From contig CALLUS010000005.1 in NCBI GenBank assembly GCA_938010435.1, forward strand, positions 186,001-250,000: a DNA stretch of 64,000 nt, given 5' to 3'. The stretch is from an uncultured Rhizobiaceae group bacterium (lineage in GTDB: Bacteria; Pseudomonadota; Alphaproteobacteria; Rhizobiales; Rhizobiaceae). The notes under the pieces are model-generated. The model saw only the letters and a list, made by a program, of their open reading frames with translations. It did no database searches and was not told the DNA's origin. Below are positions 17,667 to 27,660 of this stretch, in pieces. Every line of letters begins with the position of its first letter. Within the stretch, counting starts at the first letter, position 1. The translations under genes and the position numbers were made by a program.

Positions 17667-18587
17667 ATGACCAAAAATACAAATACCACCAAGCACCCCA
17701 CAGTTTCCATGATTGGATTTGGGGAAGCCGGAACAGCTTTCGCCGAAGGTTGGGCTGACAATTCTCCTATTGTCGCCGTCTACGATAAAATGCTGGATGC
17801 GACGCATTCCGGTTCGATGATGTTAGACAAAATCGTACAGGCGAAACTACAACCTGTTCAATCAGCAACAGAGGCGGCATCAAAAAGCGAAGCTATCTTT
17901 AGCTTTGTAACCGCAGACCAAGCAATGGATGCCGCACATAATGTACGAGACGGCTTACAACCAAATGCGTTCTACTTCGACTGCAATTCATGTGCACCTG
18001 ATACAAAACGACAAAACGCAACCATCGTAGAAGCTGCTGGCGGTCGATATGTGGACGTCGCCGTTATGGCGCCTGTGCACCCTGCTCTGCACCAAACCAA
18101 AGTCCATATTAGCGGCCCTCATGCAAAACCTGCCAAGCGTGTAATGGAAGCTTTGGATATGAATGTCACTATTTTGGAAGGTGATGTAGGCACAGCATCC
18201 GCGACCAAAATGGTCCGATCGATCATGATGAAAGGATTGGAAGCCTTGATGCTTGAATGCGTTTTGGCAGGTCGAAAAGCTGGCGTGGATGAGCTCGTTT
18301 TAGAGTCTCTTGAAAAGACTTATCCCGGTTTTGGATGGAAAGAACGCACTCATTACAACGTTGAACGGGTCATGGTTCCCGGCAAACGCCGCGCTGCTGA
18401 AATGCGTGAAGTGGCCCTAACAGCAGAACAGCTAGGCTTGCCTAACGTCATGAGCAGCGCCACCGTCGGTTGGCAAGATAGGGTTGGCAATCTAGATTTG
18501 GACCCGAATTACAAGTTAGATAAAGACAACTATCAAGCTCGAGCGGACATCATCCTCAAAGCTCTTGAAGACGCAAAAGAGACCTAA
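17667..18587 (+). CDS. NAD(P)-binding dehydrogenase with DUF1932 domain
   Basis: A 306-residue protein with an N-terminal Rossmann fold (TVSMIGFGEAGTAFAEGW) like 6-phosphogluconate and hydroxyisobutyrate dehydrogenases. The C-terminal domain has ATKMVRSIMMKGLEALMLE, where Lys and Met positions match the DUF1932 family. The substrate is unknown; some relatives act on four-carbon hydroxyacids such as threonate derivatives. I chose the ATG at 17667 because an upstream in-frame start at 17634 would add an unconserved stretch. The hypothetical gene at 18592 follows 4 bp after the stop. Confidence 0.85.
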   Translation: MTKNTNTTKHPTVSMIGFGEAGTAFAEGWADNSPIVAVYDKMLDATHSGSMMLDKIVQAKLQPVQSATEAASKSEAIFSFVTADQAMDAAHNVRDGLQPNAFYFDCNSCAPDTKRQNATIVEAAGGRYVDVAVMAPVHPALHQTKVHISGPHAKPAKRVMEALDMNVTILEGDVGTASATKMVRSIMMKGLEALMLECVLAGRKAGVDELVLESLEKTYPGFGWKERTHYNVERVMVPGKRRAAEMREVALTAEQLGLPNVMSSATVGWQDRVGNLDLDPNYKLDKDNYQARADIILKALEDAKET

Positions 18588-18591
18588 GCCA

Positions 18592-19260
18592 ATGACAACA
18601 ATACGTACGACAAACGCTGTTCAAGTATTCTGCTCGGCAATTATGGTGTTTGCAGTTACACCTGCAGCATCAGCGTCTACTGCCAATAATTGCGTTTCAA
18701 CCGACAGCTTTTCCAAAGGCGTTATGATCGAGTATCAAGCGCCCAAGGGAATATTGTTCGAATCTGTAATAAGCTTGAATGCAAATCATCAGTTGAAAAC
18801 GACCTACACTTCAATCAGCCCGGGTCAGAAGAAACTAATCGTCAAATACCACCGTGGTTTGTTCACACTTGCTAGTTGGTCAGAACTATCCCCCTCGAAG
18901 AAAACGCTACATACCTATGAACCTGCAATCGAGACTCTAACTCCCGAAAAGACGGGAGATGTCATCAGGTATGTGCAAACTTGGATCACATCCACAGGTC
19001 GAAAGACAGTTCGCGATACCGTCATGAAAGTCATTCAGGAACGACAACAAGTTGTTGGCGATTGCACTTATAAAGTATTGGGCATCACCTTAAATTCAAA
19101 AATTAGGTTGCCTAATGGCCAAACAAAATTCAAAAATTCATCGTTCGACTACATCCCAGAATTGAATTTCAAAGATAGTGCGCTTTTGTTCAACAGCCCT
19201 CAAAACATAACAATCAGACATCTGAATTCAACCGACTTCAACCCCGGCAAAACACGATAG
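18592..19260 (+). CDS. Exported hypothetical protein (222 aa)
   Basis: Not recognised. The protein begins with an apparent signal peptide (about residues 1-29, ending TPAASASTA), and the mature part is mostly polar and beta-rich. Two cysteines (NNCVS and GDCTYK) could form a disulfide. It has no lipobox or known motif. The pattern of a secreted beta-rich protein with ISLNANHQLKTTYTSISPGQKK recalls generic periplasmic DUF proteins but no specific family. It starts 4 bp after the dehydrogenase stop and ends 4 bp from the converging acyltransferase. Base composition looks like its neighbours. Confidence 0.7.
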   Translation: MTTIRTTNAVQVFCSAIMVFAVTPAASASTANNCVSTDSFSKGVMIEYQAPKGILFESVISLNANHQLKTTYTSISPGQKKLIVKYHRGLFTLASWSELSPSKKTLHTYEPAIETLTPEKTGDVIRYVQTWITSTGRKTVRDTVMKVIQERQQVVGDCTYKVLGITLNSKIRLPNGQTKFKNSSFDYIPELNFKDSALLFNSPQNITIRHLNSTDFNPGKTR

Positions 19261-19264
19261 CAAT

Positions 19265-21370
19265 CTAATCGGCAATCACACCGCTGGTTGAAGTGCGAAG
19301 ACCTTGAATGGGTATCATTACGCTTCCCGTAGTGGTGCTGTCGACACCAGCATTATCATCTTTCTTTTTGGGCAAAGCACCGCTCTTCCAAGCTGTTTTT
19401 CCGTCAGATACCATATTCGCAACGCGGCGTTGATATGCCTTCACCCGTGTGTTCCAACCCTTGGTGGACACTGCCAATTGCTTGCGAATTTTACGGATGA
19501 AATATTCTGAACCCGGAATATTCAGGTGATGACTGTCGATGTACAAAAGCTGGTCGTTGTGAACGAATTTGCAATTGCCGCCAAAACACTGAGCACTCGT
19601 CACATCAAGCATTTCCGGCAGCAGCTTGGCCAATTGCTGATTGTATTTCAGTTCCTTAACAGCATCACTTTCATTGCCTTTACAGCGTTCTGCTACGTCC
19701 TTATCGCTCAGCACAAAATTGGGAACATTCATGCAATCAAGCAGTGATTTTCCAGGGCGAATAAAATCGGACATGAATCGCACATTGTGCTCGGTGTTCG
19801 ACAGCGATTTGAGTACAGCCTTGGTCGCACGGGCAACTTCTTGAGGACGCGAACGCTTTGCCGATGTCATAAAAATATGCGTTGGCGGAGCGAGCTTGAA
19901 AGCTTCAAGCGCTTTGCGGTTTCTCTCCTGACAGTCCTGCGTTTGTGCACTGCCAAAATCACGAACATAACCTGCAAAACCGGATTGTGGCACACACCCG
20001 CTTTGATACAAGACATTTACGTTATAATTCTTGTAAACATCTGCAAAACCGGCCGCGAGATGGAGCGCATGGCTGTCGCCCCAGATATAAATACTGTGCT
20101 TTTTACCACGATAGTTTTGACACGTAATTATGTCTCGATGGTCACCAGCAAATGTACCCTTTGGTGCAAACGAAGAACAATAGTCCTGTTTCACCAAGGT
20201 TCTATTTTCCAACTCGTTGACAGTTACCAAGCGTGTTTCAGGCACGCGCCATTCCCAACCACTGTGGGCATAAGCTGAATAAGACGGAACAGAGATAAGT
20301 GCGGCACAGGCAGCTGCCATCCCTGCAAACGAAAGGTCCTTGCCTGATACGCTATGGCGGAAACGAGTTTCTACAAAATGATATTGCATCCAACCCAGCG
20401 TTACGGACAAGAAGACAATCAACCACAAGCCGACGGTGTTTGGCGTCTCTTGGGCAATTGCATAATAGAATACGATAACAGGCCAATGAACGAGATAAAG
20501 CGAATAGCTGATCTGTCCCACCCAAACCATAGGTTGGGTGCGCAAGAGATAGCTGCTCCATTTTGCATTGGAACATGCAATGAAAAATGCCGTACCAACA
20601 CATGGCAACAGCGATGTGATGCCCGGAAACAGTGTGTCGTGACTATACGAAAATATAGACCAGACGATCATCGCCAATCCGGCAAAAGCACCGACTTCTA
20701 ACAAATTGTTGTTTCGGCCTTCCATTTTTGGAAGCCAAACAAGCGCGGCACCTATACCGAGTTCCACAACGCGCGCTGGCAACAAGTAGAAGGCAGCCTC
20801 GCGGTCGGCCTGCATCCAATATTCAGCCAAACCAAGGCTTGCCAAACACAACAACCCCAGAACCACCAAGGCAAACGCGCTGCGCATCTTGGCAAGAACA
20901 AAGACGATCAATGCGGGCCAGATAAAATAGAATTGCTCTTCGACAGACAAAGACCACGTGTGGAGAAGCGGCTTGTTGAACACGGCCGTGTCGAAATAAT
21001 CCGCTTCGAACCAGAAGTAGACATTTGACAAGCTTGTCAGTGCAGCAATGGTTGAAGCCCCAAAATCCTGCATCTGTTGGGGCGAAAACACAAGAAATGC
21101 TGCAACCCACGAAAACAAAACCGTGCACAAGAGTGCTGGAAACAACCGGCGAATGCGCCGCAAATAGAACCGTCCGAATTGGAACTTACCGCTTTCGCCA
21201 ATTTCACGAACGATCAAACTGGTGATCAAATAACCTGAGATGACGAAGAACACGTCCACGCCCACATAGCCACCGCCAAACACCGCAAAACCGGCATGGT
21301 AGAACAACACGGACAAGACAGCGACAGCGCGCAAGCCATCGATTTCAGGACGATAATTTAACTTGGCCAT
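19265..21370 (-). CDS. Acyltransferase 3 with C-terminal SGNH domain (OafA/YrhL type)
   Basis: A 701-residue inner-membrane O-acyltransferase. The N-terminal half has about ten transmembrane helices and the family signature YRPEIDGLRAVAVLSVLFYHAGF, plus LLHTWSLSVEEQFYFIWP. The C-terminal periplasmic part carries an SGNH hydrolase-like domain with IYIWGDSHALHL (block I) and YIDSHHLNIPGSEYF (block V, Asp-x-x-His). Such proteins O-acetylate lipopolysaccharide, capsule or other glycans. The in-frame TTG at 21394 was rejected in favour of the ATG at 21370. The tail of about 55 residues is low-complexity Ser/Thr-rich. No glycan gene cluster is nearby. Confidence 0.92.
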   Translation of the reverse strand: MAKLNYRPEIDGLRAVAVLSVLFYHAGFAVFGGGYVGVDVFFVISGYLITSLIVREIGESGKFQFGRFYLRRIRRLFPALLCTVLFSWVAAFLVFSPQQMQDFGASTIAALTSLSNVYFWFEADYFDTAVFNKPLLHTWSLSVEEQFYFIWPALIVFVLAKMRSAFALVVLGLLCLASLGLAEYWMQADREAAFYLLPARVVELGIGAALVWLPKMEGRNNNLLEVGAFAGLAMIVWSIFSYSHDTLFPGITSLLPCVGTAFFIACSNAKWSSYLLRTQPMVWVGQISYSLYLVHWPVIVFYYAIAQETPNTVGLWLIVFLSVTLGWMQYHFVETRFRHSVSGKDLSFAGMAAACAALISVPSYSAYAHSGWEWRVPETRLVTVNELENRTLVKQDYCSSFAPKGTFAGDHRDIITCQNYRGKKHSIYIWGDSHALHLAAGFADVYKNYNVNVLYQSGCVPQSGFAGYVRDFGSAQTQDCQERNRKALEAFKLAPPTHIFMTSAKRSRPQEVARATKAVLKSLSNTEHNVRFMSDFIRPGKSLLDCMNVPNFVLSDKDVAERCKGNESDAVKELKYNQQLAKLLPEMLDVTSAQCFGGNCKFVHNDQLLYIDSHHLNIPGSEYFIRKIRKQLAVSTKGWNTRVKAYQRRVANMVSDGKTAWKSGALPKKKDDNAGVDSTTTGSVMIPIQGLRTSTSGVIAD

Positions 21371-21422
21371 AACCAACCACACAGAACGCAACAAAACTTA
21401 CGTTCAATATGGGGCATTTACG

Positions 21423-21467
21423 GTTAAGCCTTTGCTAAAGAACCCTTTTCAAAGGAACTGGCTTAAC
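21423..21467. repeat. Inverted repeat downstream of cobT
   Basis: GTTAAGCC (21423-21430) and GGCTTAAC (21460-21467) form a perfect 8-bp stem. TTTG and CAAA inside can extend it with a small bulge. It lies between the cobT stop and the acyltransferase start, both minus-strand genes. No T-tract follows on the minus strand, so it may be a processing or weak termination structure. Confidence 0.4.
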
Positions 21468-21475
21468 GGAAAAAC

Positions 21476-22492
21476 CTATTTATTGCTCACAGCCGCTTCT
21501 TCAAATGTCGCCATACCTGTATGGCACAACGCCGCCGCTTTGATGATACCCGCAGCCAGCGCCGCGCCTGTACCTTCACCCAAGCGCATTCCCAGATTGA
21601 GCAGCGGTTGCTTGTCCATCGCTTTCAATGCCATTTCATGGGCAGGCTCCGCACTTGTATGTGCAAAAACACAATGATCTAGAGCAGTTGCATCGCATTC
21701 TTGAAGTATAGCTGCAGCAGAAGTGGCCACAAAACCATCAATCACCACCGGAATACGTTGTGCCCTACCCGCCAAAATAGCTCCCGCCATGGCCGCAATC
21801 TCTCGACCACCCAAACGGCGCAGTACTTCCAATGGGTCTTTCAAATGCTCTTTGTGAAGCGCAATCGCCTTTTCAATCACTTCGGCCTTCAATTTCACAC
21901 CAGCCTCATCATGCCCTGTTCCCGGCCCCACCCAATCAACAGCAGCCCCGCCATAAAGCGCATAATAAATGGCGGATGCGATAGTGGTGTTGCCAATCCC
22001 CATTTCGCCAATGCAAAGCAAATCCGTACCGCCGGCAATGGATTCCATGCCAAATGCCATAGTCGCCGCGCAGGTGCGCTCATCCATCGCCGCTTCTTCG
22101 GTGATATCTTGTGTTGGCACTTCCAATGCCAAGTCAAACACTTTCAAACCAAGATCATGAGCAATGCAAATTTGATTGATCGCTGCACCGCCACTTGAAA
22201 AATTGGCCACCATTTGCGCCGTCACCTCGGACGGAAATGGTGAAACGCCTTGTTTCGTCACACCATGATTACCAGCAAAAATAGCCACCAGTGGCCGTGT
22301 GATCTGCGGCTTGCGTCCGGTCCAAGTAGCTAACCACACTGCAATGTCTTCCAATTTGCCCAATGCACCCGGCGGTTTCGTCAACTGGCTATCGCGCTCA
22401 GACACCATTTGAGCTGCATGAGTATCCGGTCCGGGCATGGAATTGAGCAAAGCCCGAATATCATCAAAAGGCATACCGCTGGTCTGTGTCAT
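21476..22492 (-). CDS. cobT: Nicotinate-nucleotide-dimethylbenzimidazole phosphoribosyltransferase
   Basis: Makes alpha-ribazole phosphate, the lower-ligand precursor of cobalamin. From the ATG at 22492 (MTQTSGMPFDDIRALL) the protein has 338 residues, the family norm. Signatures include LTKPPGALGKLEDIA, FAGNHGVTKQGVSPFPSEVTAQM, SGGAAINQI and LCIGEMGIGNTT. The catalytic glutamate expected near the C-terminus would be in MRLGEGTGAALA. An in-frame extension to 22636 has no counterpart in relatives that I recall. It is divergent from cobS, with 146 bp between the starts, and no cobalamin riboswitch was seen there. Confidence 0.95.
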   Translation of the reverse strand: MTQTSGMPFDDIRALLNSMPGPDTHAAQMVSERDSQLTKPPGALGKLEDIAVWLATWTGRKPQITRPLVAIFAGNHGVTKQGVSPFPSEVTAQMVANFSSGGAAINQICIAHDLGLKVFDLALEVPTQDITEEAAMDERTCAATMAFGMESIAGGTDLLCIGEMGIGNTTIASAIYYALYGGAAVDWVGPGTGHDEAGVKLKAEVIEKAIALHKEHLKDPLEVLRRLGGREIAAMAGAILAGRAQRIPVVIDGFVATSAAAILQECDATALDHCVFAHTSAEPAHEMALKAMDKQPLLNLGMRLGEGTGAALAAGIIKAAALCHTGMATFEEAAVSNK

Positions 22493-22638
22493 TTCAATAA
22501 AATCTCGTGGTCGGGTTGAATGCTGTTTGGCATCATCATCTGTGCCATCTATAAGCGCCACAATGGTTGGTGCAACAGCAAACAGGCGACGTGAGTGCGC
22601 TAATTTGCGAACTAATGCAAAGAAATGGAAGCGCAATT

Positions 22639-23460
22639 ATGGCAAGCCCAAGGATGAATCTTCCGCGATCAATCTTGTCCAGTGTTCAGTTTCTATCGCG
22701 GTTGCCCGTCCATAAATTCGTCACCTTAGACGAAACACCTGATTTCAAGGCATCAAGTTACACTTATGGTTTGGCGGGTGTGTTCATCGCCATTCCTGCG
22801 GCAATGGTCTTGGCCGTTTCGTATTGGTCGGGACTAACACCACTCATGATCGCCATTTTGACCATTGCAACAAGTATAATCATCACAGGCGCACTGCACG
22901 AAGACGGCCTCGCCGACATGGCCGATGGTTTTTGGGGTGGGCACTCCATTGAACGCAAACTCGCCATCATGCGTGACAGCACCATTGGCACCTATGGGGT
23001 TTTGAGTTTGATCCTCACCATCGCCTTGCGCACCGCGCTTTTGGCTGCACTTATTGACCAAGTGGGGCTTTTGTCATGCGGGATAGTTGTCGCAACCGGT
23101 GGCTTGTCCCGTTTTGCAATGCTTTGGCCTTGGAGTACGCTGTCGCAAGCGCGAACTGAAATAAAGGCAAAAACCAAATCTAATGAAAAAGAAGCCACAA
23201 GCTTAGCGGCCAAATATGGTGCACCGGATCGTGCAGAATTCAACAAATCCATTCCATTGGTATTGCCTGCACTTGTTTTGATCGCATTCGCTCTACCGCC
23301 TTTGGCAACCATCATTTCATTAGCATTTGGAACCTTGGCCGTGATCTCAATAACCGTATTGTCCCGTCATCACATCAAAGGCCATACCGGCGACACTTTG
23401 GGTGCTACTCAACAATTTTGCGAGATAGGCCTTTATCTCGGCGCATGTATTGCTATTTAA
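22639..23460 (+). CDS. cobS: Adenosylcobinamide-GDP ribazoletransferase (cobalamin synthase)
   Basis: Inner-membrane enzyme that joins adenosylcobinamide-GDP and alpha-ribazole in the last steps of B12 synthesis. The 273-residue reading begins MASPRMNLPRSILSSVQFLS, with GGAAG upstream of the ATG at 22639. Several transmembrane helices are present, along with the signature TGALHEDGLADMADGFWGG, IMRDSTIGTYGV and the C-terminal GHTGDTLGATQQFCE. A start five codons later is possible. Paired with the divergent cobT, it indicates nucleotide-loop assembly of B12 in this organism. Confidence 0.95.
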   Translation: MASPRMNLPRSILSSVQFLSRLPVHKFVTLDETPDFKASSYTYGLAGVFIAIPAAMVLAVSYWSGLTPLMIAILTIATSIIITGALHEDGLADMADGFWGGHSIERKLAIMRDSTIGTYGVLSLILTIALRTALLAALIDQVGLLSCGIVVATGGLSRFAMLWPWSTLSQARTEIKAKTKSNEKEATSLAAKYGAPDRAEFNKSIPLVLPALVLIAFALPPLATIISLAFGTLAVISITVLSRHHIKGHTGDTLGATQQFCEIGLYLGACIAI

Positions 23461-23466
23461 GGTCTT

Positions 23467-23733
23467 ATGGAAACTTCTTCTCCCATCAAATCACCTTGCA
23501 TCCTCGTTTGTGCAATAGAACCAACTTCTGGTCATTGCTATGGCTGCGGTCGTTCTCGCGATGAGATTGCCAGTTGGACATCCTATTCCCATGAAGAGCG
23601 TGACTCGATTATGGAAACATTGCCGGAACGCGTTTCCAAATTAGAACGCAAGCCACGCCGCGTCACAAAACGCCAACGCATGCGTGGTGGTCCAGCCCCT
23701 CGCCGCGACACGCTTGATTTGTCGTCTTCGTAA
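23467..23733 (+). CDS. DUF1289 family protein
   Basis: A small 88-residue protein with the DUF1289 core: SPCILVCAIEPTSGHCYGCGRSRDEIASW. Its four cysteines could bind zinc or an iron-sulfur cluster. The C-terminal third is basic and arginine-rich. It begins 6 bp after cobS and ends 2 bp before the protease gene, so the three probably form one operon. Members are common in alphaproteobacteria; the function is unknown. Confidence 0.88.
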   Translation: METSSPIKSPCILVCAIEPTSGHCYGCGRSRDEIASWTSYSHEERDSIMETLPERVSKLERKPRRVTKRQRMRGGPAPRRDTLDLSSS

Positions 23734-23735
23734 CG

Positions 23736-24440
23736 ATGGGCCGCTTGTTCTGGATAATCACTGGTTTGTCTGGTTTATTGCTCATCACCCTGATTGTGAG
23801 CAGCGACACGGGCAAAACTTTTGGCATTGAAACTGACACATTTGGCTATGCTGCAGTTATGGGCCTTTGGGGCCTCTTGATCGGCAGCGCTGTATTGTCG
23901 CGGAACGTTTCATTCCGCGAAACACTCAAACAAGCAGCTATCTGGTGCTTGATCATACTGGGCCTGATGACAGCTTACGTCTTCCGCTACGACGCACAAG
24001 ACATAGTTTCGCGTATCAGCGGAGGTCTTGTGCCAGGCAGCCCAATTTCAACGACCCAAGACAATGGCAAAACCCAAGTCACCCTCATTCGCTCAAACAA
24101 TGGTCACTTTGAAGCTGTTGCGGGTGTGAATGATGCGTCGGTGCGCTTTCTGGTGGATACTGGCGCAAGTGCCATAGTCCTTTCAGCACAAGACGCCCAA
24201 GCAGCGGGCATCGACACCAGCCAATTGTCTTTCACAATCCCCACTCAAACCGCCAACGGCATTGGCTATTCAGCCATAGCGCGAATCGATAAACTTTATC
24301 TTGGCGGCATAGAGCGTAAAAACTTGCGCGTTATGGTCTCAGAACAAGGTCGATTGAACCAAAGCCTGCTTGGTCAACAGTTCTTGGAGAGCCTTTCGTC
24401 CTATGAAAAACGCGGCGATCAATTAACTTTGCGAGATTGA
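23736..24440 (+). CDS. Retropepsin-like aspartic protease (TIGR02281 type), membrane-bound
   Basis: A 234-residue protein with three N-terminal hydrophobic segments (about 5-20, 32-50 and 67-85) followed by a clan AA aspartic protease domain. The catalytic motif is FLVDTGASAIVLS at about residues 137-149, and QSLLGQQFLESL lies near the end. These proteins form dimers with one Asp per monomer. The protease domain should face the periplasm. Substrates are unknown. It follows the DUF1289 gene by 2 bp and precedes tRNA-Thr. Confidence 0.88.
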   Translation: MGRLFWIITGLSGLLLITLIVSSDTGKTFGIETDTFGYAAVMGLWGLLIGSAVLSRNVSFRETLKQAAIWCLIILGLMTAYVFRYDAQDIVSRISGGLVPGSPISTTQDNGKTQVTLIRSNNGHFEAVAGVNDASVRFLVDTGASAIVLSAQDAQAAGIDTSQLSFTIPTQTANGIGYSAIARIDKLYLGGIERKNLRVMVSEQGRLNQSLLGQQFLESLSSYEKRGDQLTLRD

Positions 24441-24491
24441 TCATTTTTCCGTTGCAGCCCCCAATCGAATAAGCTAAATGCCCTCTCGGAA

Positions 24492-24567
24492 GCCCTTATA
24501 GCTCAGCTGGTAGAGCAACTGATTTGTAATCAGTAGGTCCGCGGTTCGAGTCCGTGTGGGGGCACCA
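24492..24567 (+). tRNA. tRNA-Thr (anticodon TGT)
   Basis: A 76-nt cloverleaf with an encoded 3' CCA. The acceptor arms GCCCTTA and TGGGGGC pair, with two G-T pairs. The D-arm is GCTC...GAGC, and the anticodon stem CTGA/TCAG closes a 7-nt loop TTTGTAA with anticodon TGT. The T-arm has GGTTCGAGTCC. It reads ACA threonine codons. Its 5' neighbour is the protease gene; pntA follows 118 bp downstream. Confidence 0.97.
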
Positions 24568-24672
24568 TTTTCTTTTACAATTCGATTTTTTTGAGGAGAG
24601 TTTATCAGTTTCCTGCTGTTCCACTGGCGTCTCCAGCTTTGAGGTATTACACATAGCTTTCATTTAGACTTT

Positions 24673-24679
24673 AGGAGGG
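24673..24679 (+). promoter_or_regulatory. Ribosome-binding site deciding the pntA GTG start
   Basis: AGGAGGG lies 6 bp before the GTG at 24686. It is a near-perfect Shine-Dalgarno sequence and fixes the non-ATG start of pntA. Confidence 0.85.
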
Positions 24680-24685
24680 TTTGGT

Positions 24686-26248
24686 GTGAGCATTGTTGGA
24701 ACACCGAAAGAGGTTGCCAAGGGTGAGAACCGCGTGGCGATGACTCCGCAATCGGTTGCGGATATTATGAAGCTTGGTCATGAATGCATGATCCAATCAG
24801 GTGCTGGTATTGCAGCACGTTTTTCTGATGCGGATTATAAAGCGGCTGGCGCAACTATTGTAAGATCGGCTGCCGATCTTTGGAAAAAAGCAGACATCAT
24901 TGCCAAAGTGCAACCACCGACAACAGCTGAAAGTAAGAAATTCGAAAAGGGAAAGACGGTTATTTCTTTCGTCTACCCTACTGAAAATAAAAAACTCTTA
25001 GACGCTGCAAAATCAGCCAACACAACGCTCATCGCCAAAGACATGGTGCCACGTATTTCGCGGGCGCAAAAAATGGATGCTCTGTCATCCATGGCGAATA
25101 TCGCGGGGTATCGCGCTGTCATCGAAGCGGGCAATTCATTTGGCCGTTTTTTCACGGGACAAATCACCGCTGCCGGTAAAGTGCCTCCCGCCAAAGTTTT
25201 GGTTATTGGCGCTGGTGTCGCAGGGCTCGCGGCCATTGGCGCTGCCCAATCTTTAGGTGCAATCGTGCGCGCCTTTGACGTGCGCCCAGAAGTGGCCGAA
25301 CAGATCGAATCAATGGGAGCAGAATTCCTATTGCTCGATTTTGAAGAGAGCGGTTCTGGCGATGGTGGTTATGCAGCCCCCTCTTCTCCCGAATTCCGCG
25401 AAAAGCAGTTGGAACTATTCAAAGAACAAGCCACAGACGTAGACATCGTTATCACCACAGCGCTCATTCCGGGGCGCGATGCACCAAAACTATGGCTGGA
25501 AGATATGGTAAAAGCCATGAAGCCCGGTTCTGTGGTTGTTGATCTCGCGGCAGAGCGGGGTGGCAATTGCGACCTGACCGTGAAAGACGAGAAAATCGAA
25601 ACCGACAATGGTGTGACCATTATTGGTTATACGGATTTGCCAAGCCGCATGGCGACACAGTCTTCCACACTTTATGCCACCAATATCCGGCACATGTTGA
25701 CGGACCTTACCCCGGAGAAAGATGGTAAGGTCAACCACAATATGGAAGACGACGTGATCCGCGGGGCAACAGTCGCCCACAAAGGCAAGGTCACCTTCCC
25801 GCCTCCACCGCCTAAGATCGCTGCGATTGCCAAGCAAGCGCCAAAAGCGCCGGAACCAACTCGTGAGGAAATTGCCGCCAAAGAAGCTGAGGAACAGCGC
25901 AAAGCTGGTGTCCGCGAAATCGGCCTTCTCGTTGCTGGCGGATTGTTGCTGATGATCATCGGTATGTATGCACCGGCCAGCTTCATGCAGCACATGATTG
26001 TCTTTGCATTATCATGCTTTGTAGGCTTCCAAGTCATTTGGAATGTCAGCCACGCACTGCACACGCCGCTTATGGCGATCACGAATGCCATTTCGGGCAT
26101 CATTATCGTGGGGGCATTGTTGCAAATTGGTTCATCGAGCTGGTTGGTGACAATTCTCGCCGCCATTTCCGTACTCATTGCCGCAATCAACGTCGTTGGC
26201 GGCTTCATGGTAACACGGCGCATGCTCGCCATGTTCCAGAAAAGCTAA
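24686..26248 (+). CDS. pntA: NAD(P) transhydrogenase subunit alpha (full length)
   Basis: Couples proton movement across the inner membrane to hydride transfer between NADH and NADP. The 520-residue protein combines the NAD-binding domain I ([19 protein letters not shown] with [12 protein letters not shown] and [22 protein letters not shown]) and a C-terminal membrane part of about four helices from residue 410. It is thus the fused E. coli-like PntA; many alphaproteobacteria, such as Rhodospirillum, split this into pntAA and pntAB. A Pro/Ala/Lys-rich linker joins the parts. pntB follows after 12 bp. Confidence 0.95.
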   Translation: MSIVGTPKEVAKGENRVAMTPQSVADIMKLGHECMIQSGAGIAARFSDADYKAAGATIVRSAADLWKKADIIAKVQPPTTAESKKFEKGKTVISFVYPTENKKLLDAAKSANTTLIAKDMVPRISRAQKMDALSSMANIAGYRAVIEAGNSFGRFFTGQITAAGKVPPAKVLVIGAGVAGLAAIGAAQSLGAIVRAFDVRPEVAEQIESMGAEFLLLDFEESGSGDGGYAAPSSPEFREKQLELFKEQATDVDIVITTALIPGRDAPKLWLEDMVKAMKPGSVVVDLAAERGGNCDLTVKDEKIETDNGVTIIGYTDLPSRMATQSSTLYATNIRHMLTDLTPEKDGKVNHNMEDDVIRGATVAHKGKVTFPPPPPKIAAIAKQAPKAPEPTREEIAAKEAEEQRKAGVREIGLLVAGGLLLMIIGMYAPASFMQHMIVFALSCFVGFQVIWNVSHALHTPLMAITNAISGIIIVGALLQIGSSSWLVTILAAISVLIAAINVVGGFMVTRRMLAMFQKS

Positions 26249-26260
26249 GGGGCAAAGATC

Positions 26261-27634
26261 ATGGAAAACGGTTTCATCACCGCTGTTTATGTGACAGCAA
26301 GCATTCTCTTCATTCTATCTCTTGGCGGCATGAGCAACCAAGAAAGTGCTAAACGTTCAGTTTGGTACGGCATTTTTGGCATGGGTCTGGCTGTTTTTGC
26401 CACATTATTTGCCAGCACCGTTGGCAATTACTGGCTTATCGTTTTAATGCTGGGCATCGGCAGCGCGGTCGGTGTGCGAGTGGCCCAAAAAGTCGAAATG
26501 ACTGAAATGCCACAACTCGTGGCGGCGCTTCATTCCTTCGTTGGTCTGGCAGCCGTGTTCATTGGGTTAAATTCGGCAATCACGCCACCAGAAGGCTTGG
26601 TGGGTGCTGAGATTACCATCCATGAATGGGAAATCATTCTGGGCGTATTCATTGGCGCAATCACGTTTACAGGCTCAATTGTGGCTTACGGCAAACTCGC
26701 CGGTTCAATTGATGGAAAGCCACTCACACTTCCTTTCCGCCACGGATTGAATGCTGCCGGTATCATTTTGTGTGTCATTCTCGGCTTCATGTTTGCTTCC
26801 CATTTGGGCATGTGGACTTTGATTTTGGTTATGTTGATCGCCTTTGCCATTGGTGCGCATCTTGTGATGGGCATTGGCGGAGCCGATATGCCAGTTGTTG
26901 TGTCCATGTTGAATTCTTATTCAGGTTGGGCCGCTGCAGCAACGGGCTTCTTGCTCGGCAATGATCTGTTGATTGTGACAGGCGCACTCGTTGGCTCATC
27001 GGGGGCAATCCTTTCCTACATCATGTGCCGTGCCATGAACCGAAACTTCATTTCCGTTATTCTTGGCGGTTTTGGCGGCTCCACTGGCCCCGCCATGGCG
27101 ATTGAAGGTGAAATGGTATCGACTGAAGCGGACGCAGTTGCAGCCGCACTTGATGCAGCTGAAAGCGTCGTGATTGTTCCGGGCTACGGAATGGCTGTGG
27201 CTCAAGCACAAAGTTCAATATCTGAACTGACACGCCGATTGCGCGATGCGGGTAAGAATGTTCGCTTTGCCATTCACCCTGTTGCGGGTCGTTTGCCCGG
27301 CCACATGAATGTTCTACTTGCCGAAGCAAAAGTCCCTTATGACATCGTGCTGGAGATGGATGAGATCAACGATGATCTGCCGGATACAGACGTTGTGATG
27401 GTTGTTGGATCAAACGATATCGTCAATCCGGCTGCGCAGGATGACCCGAATTCTCCGATCGCAGGCATGCCTGTACTTGAAGTTTGGAAAGCAAAACAAG
27501 TATTTGTTTCTAAACGGGGCGCTGGAACTGGTTATTCGGGTGTAGAAAATCCCTTGTTCTTTAAGGAAAACACACGCATGTTCTATGGAGATGCTAAGGC
27601 ATCCGTTGATGCGTTGCTGCAAAAATTGAGCTGA
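26261..27634 (+). CDS. pntB: NAD(P) transhydrogenase subunit beta
   Basis: A 457-residue partner of PntA. The first 270 residues contain about eight or nine transmembrane helices (domain II), with conserved stretches such as [20 protein letters not shown]. The C-terminal NADP-binding domain III has [34 protein letters not shown] and [15 protein letters not shown]. The gene starts 12 bp after pntA, so the two are co-transcribed. Together they supply NADPH from the proton gradient. Confidence 0.97.
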   Translation: MENGFITAVYVTASILFILSLGGMSNQESAKRSVWYGIFGMGLAVFATLFASTVGNYWLIVLMLGIGSAVGVRVAQKVEMTEMPQLVAALHSFVGLAAVFIGLNSAITPPEGLVGAEITIHEWEIILGVFIGAITFTGSIVAYGKLAGSIDGKPLTLPFRHGLNAAGIILCVILGFMFASHLGMWTLILVMLIAFAIGAHLVMGIGGADMPVVVSMLNSYSGWAAAATGFLLGNDLLIVTGALVGSSGAILSYIMCRAMNRNFISVILGGFGGSTGPAMAIEGEMVSTEADAVAAALDAAESVVIVPGYGMAVAQAQSSISELTRRLRDAGKNVRFAIHPVAGRLPGHMNVLLAEAKVPYDIVLEMDEINDDLPDTDVVMVVGSNDIVNPAAQDDPNSPIAGMPVLEVWKAKQVFVSKRGAGTGYSGVENPLFFKENTRMFYGDAKASVDALLQKLS

Positions 27635-27660
27635 CCGTCGCCTTGCAATCGGCACAATCA

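Noticed and set aside
22493-22638. Cobalamin riboswitch between cobT and cobS
   Set aside because: No B12-box-like conserved core or set of stems was recognised in the 146 bp, on either strand.
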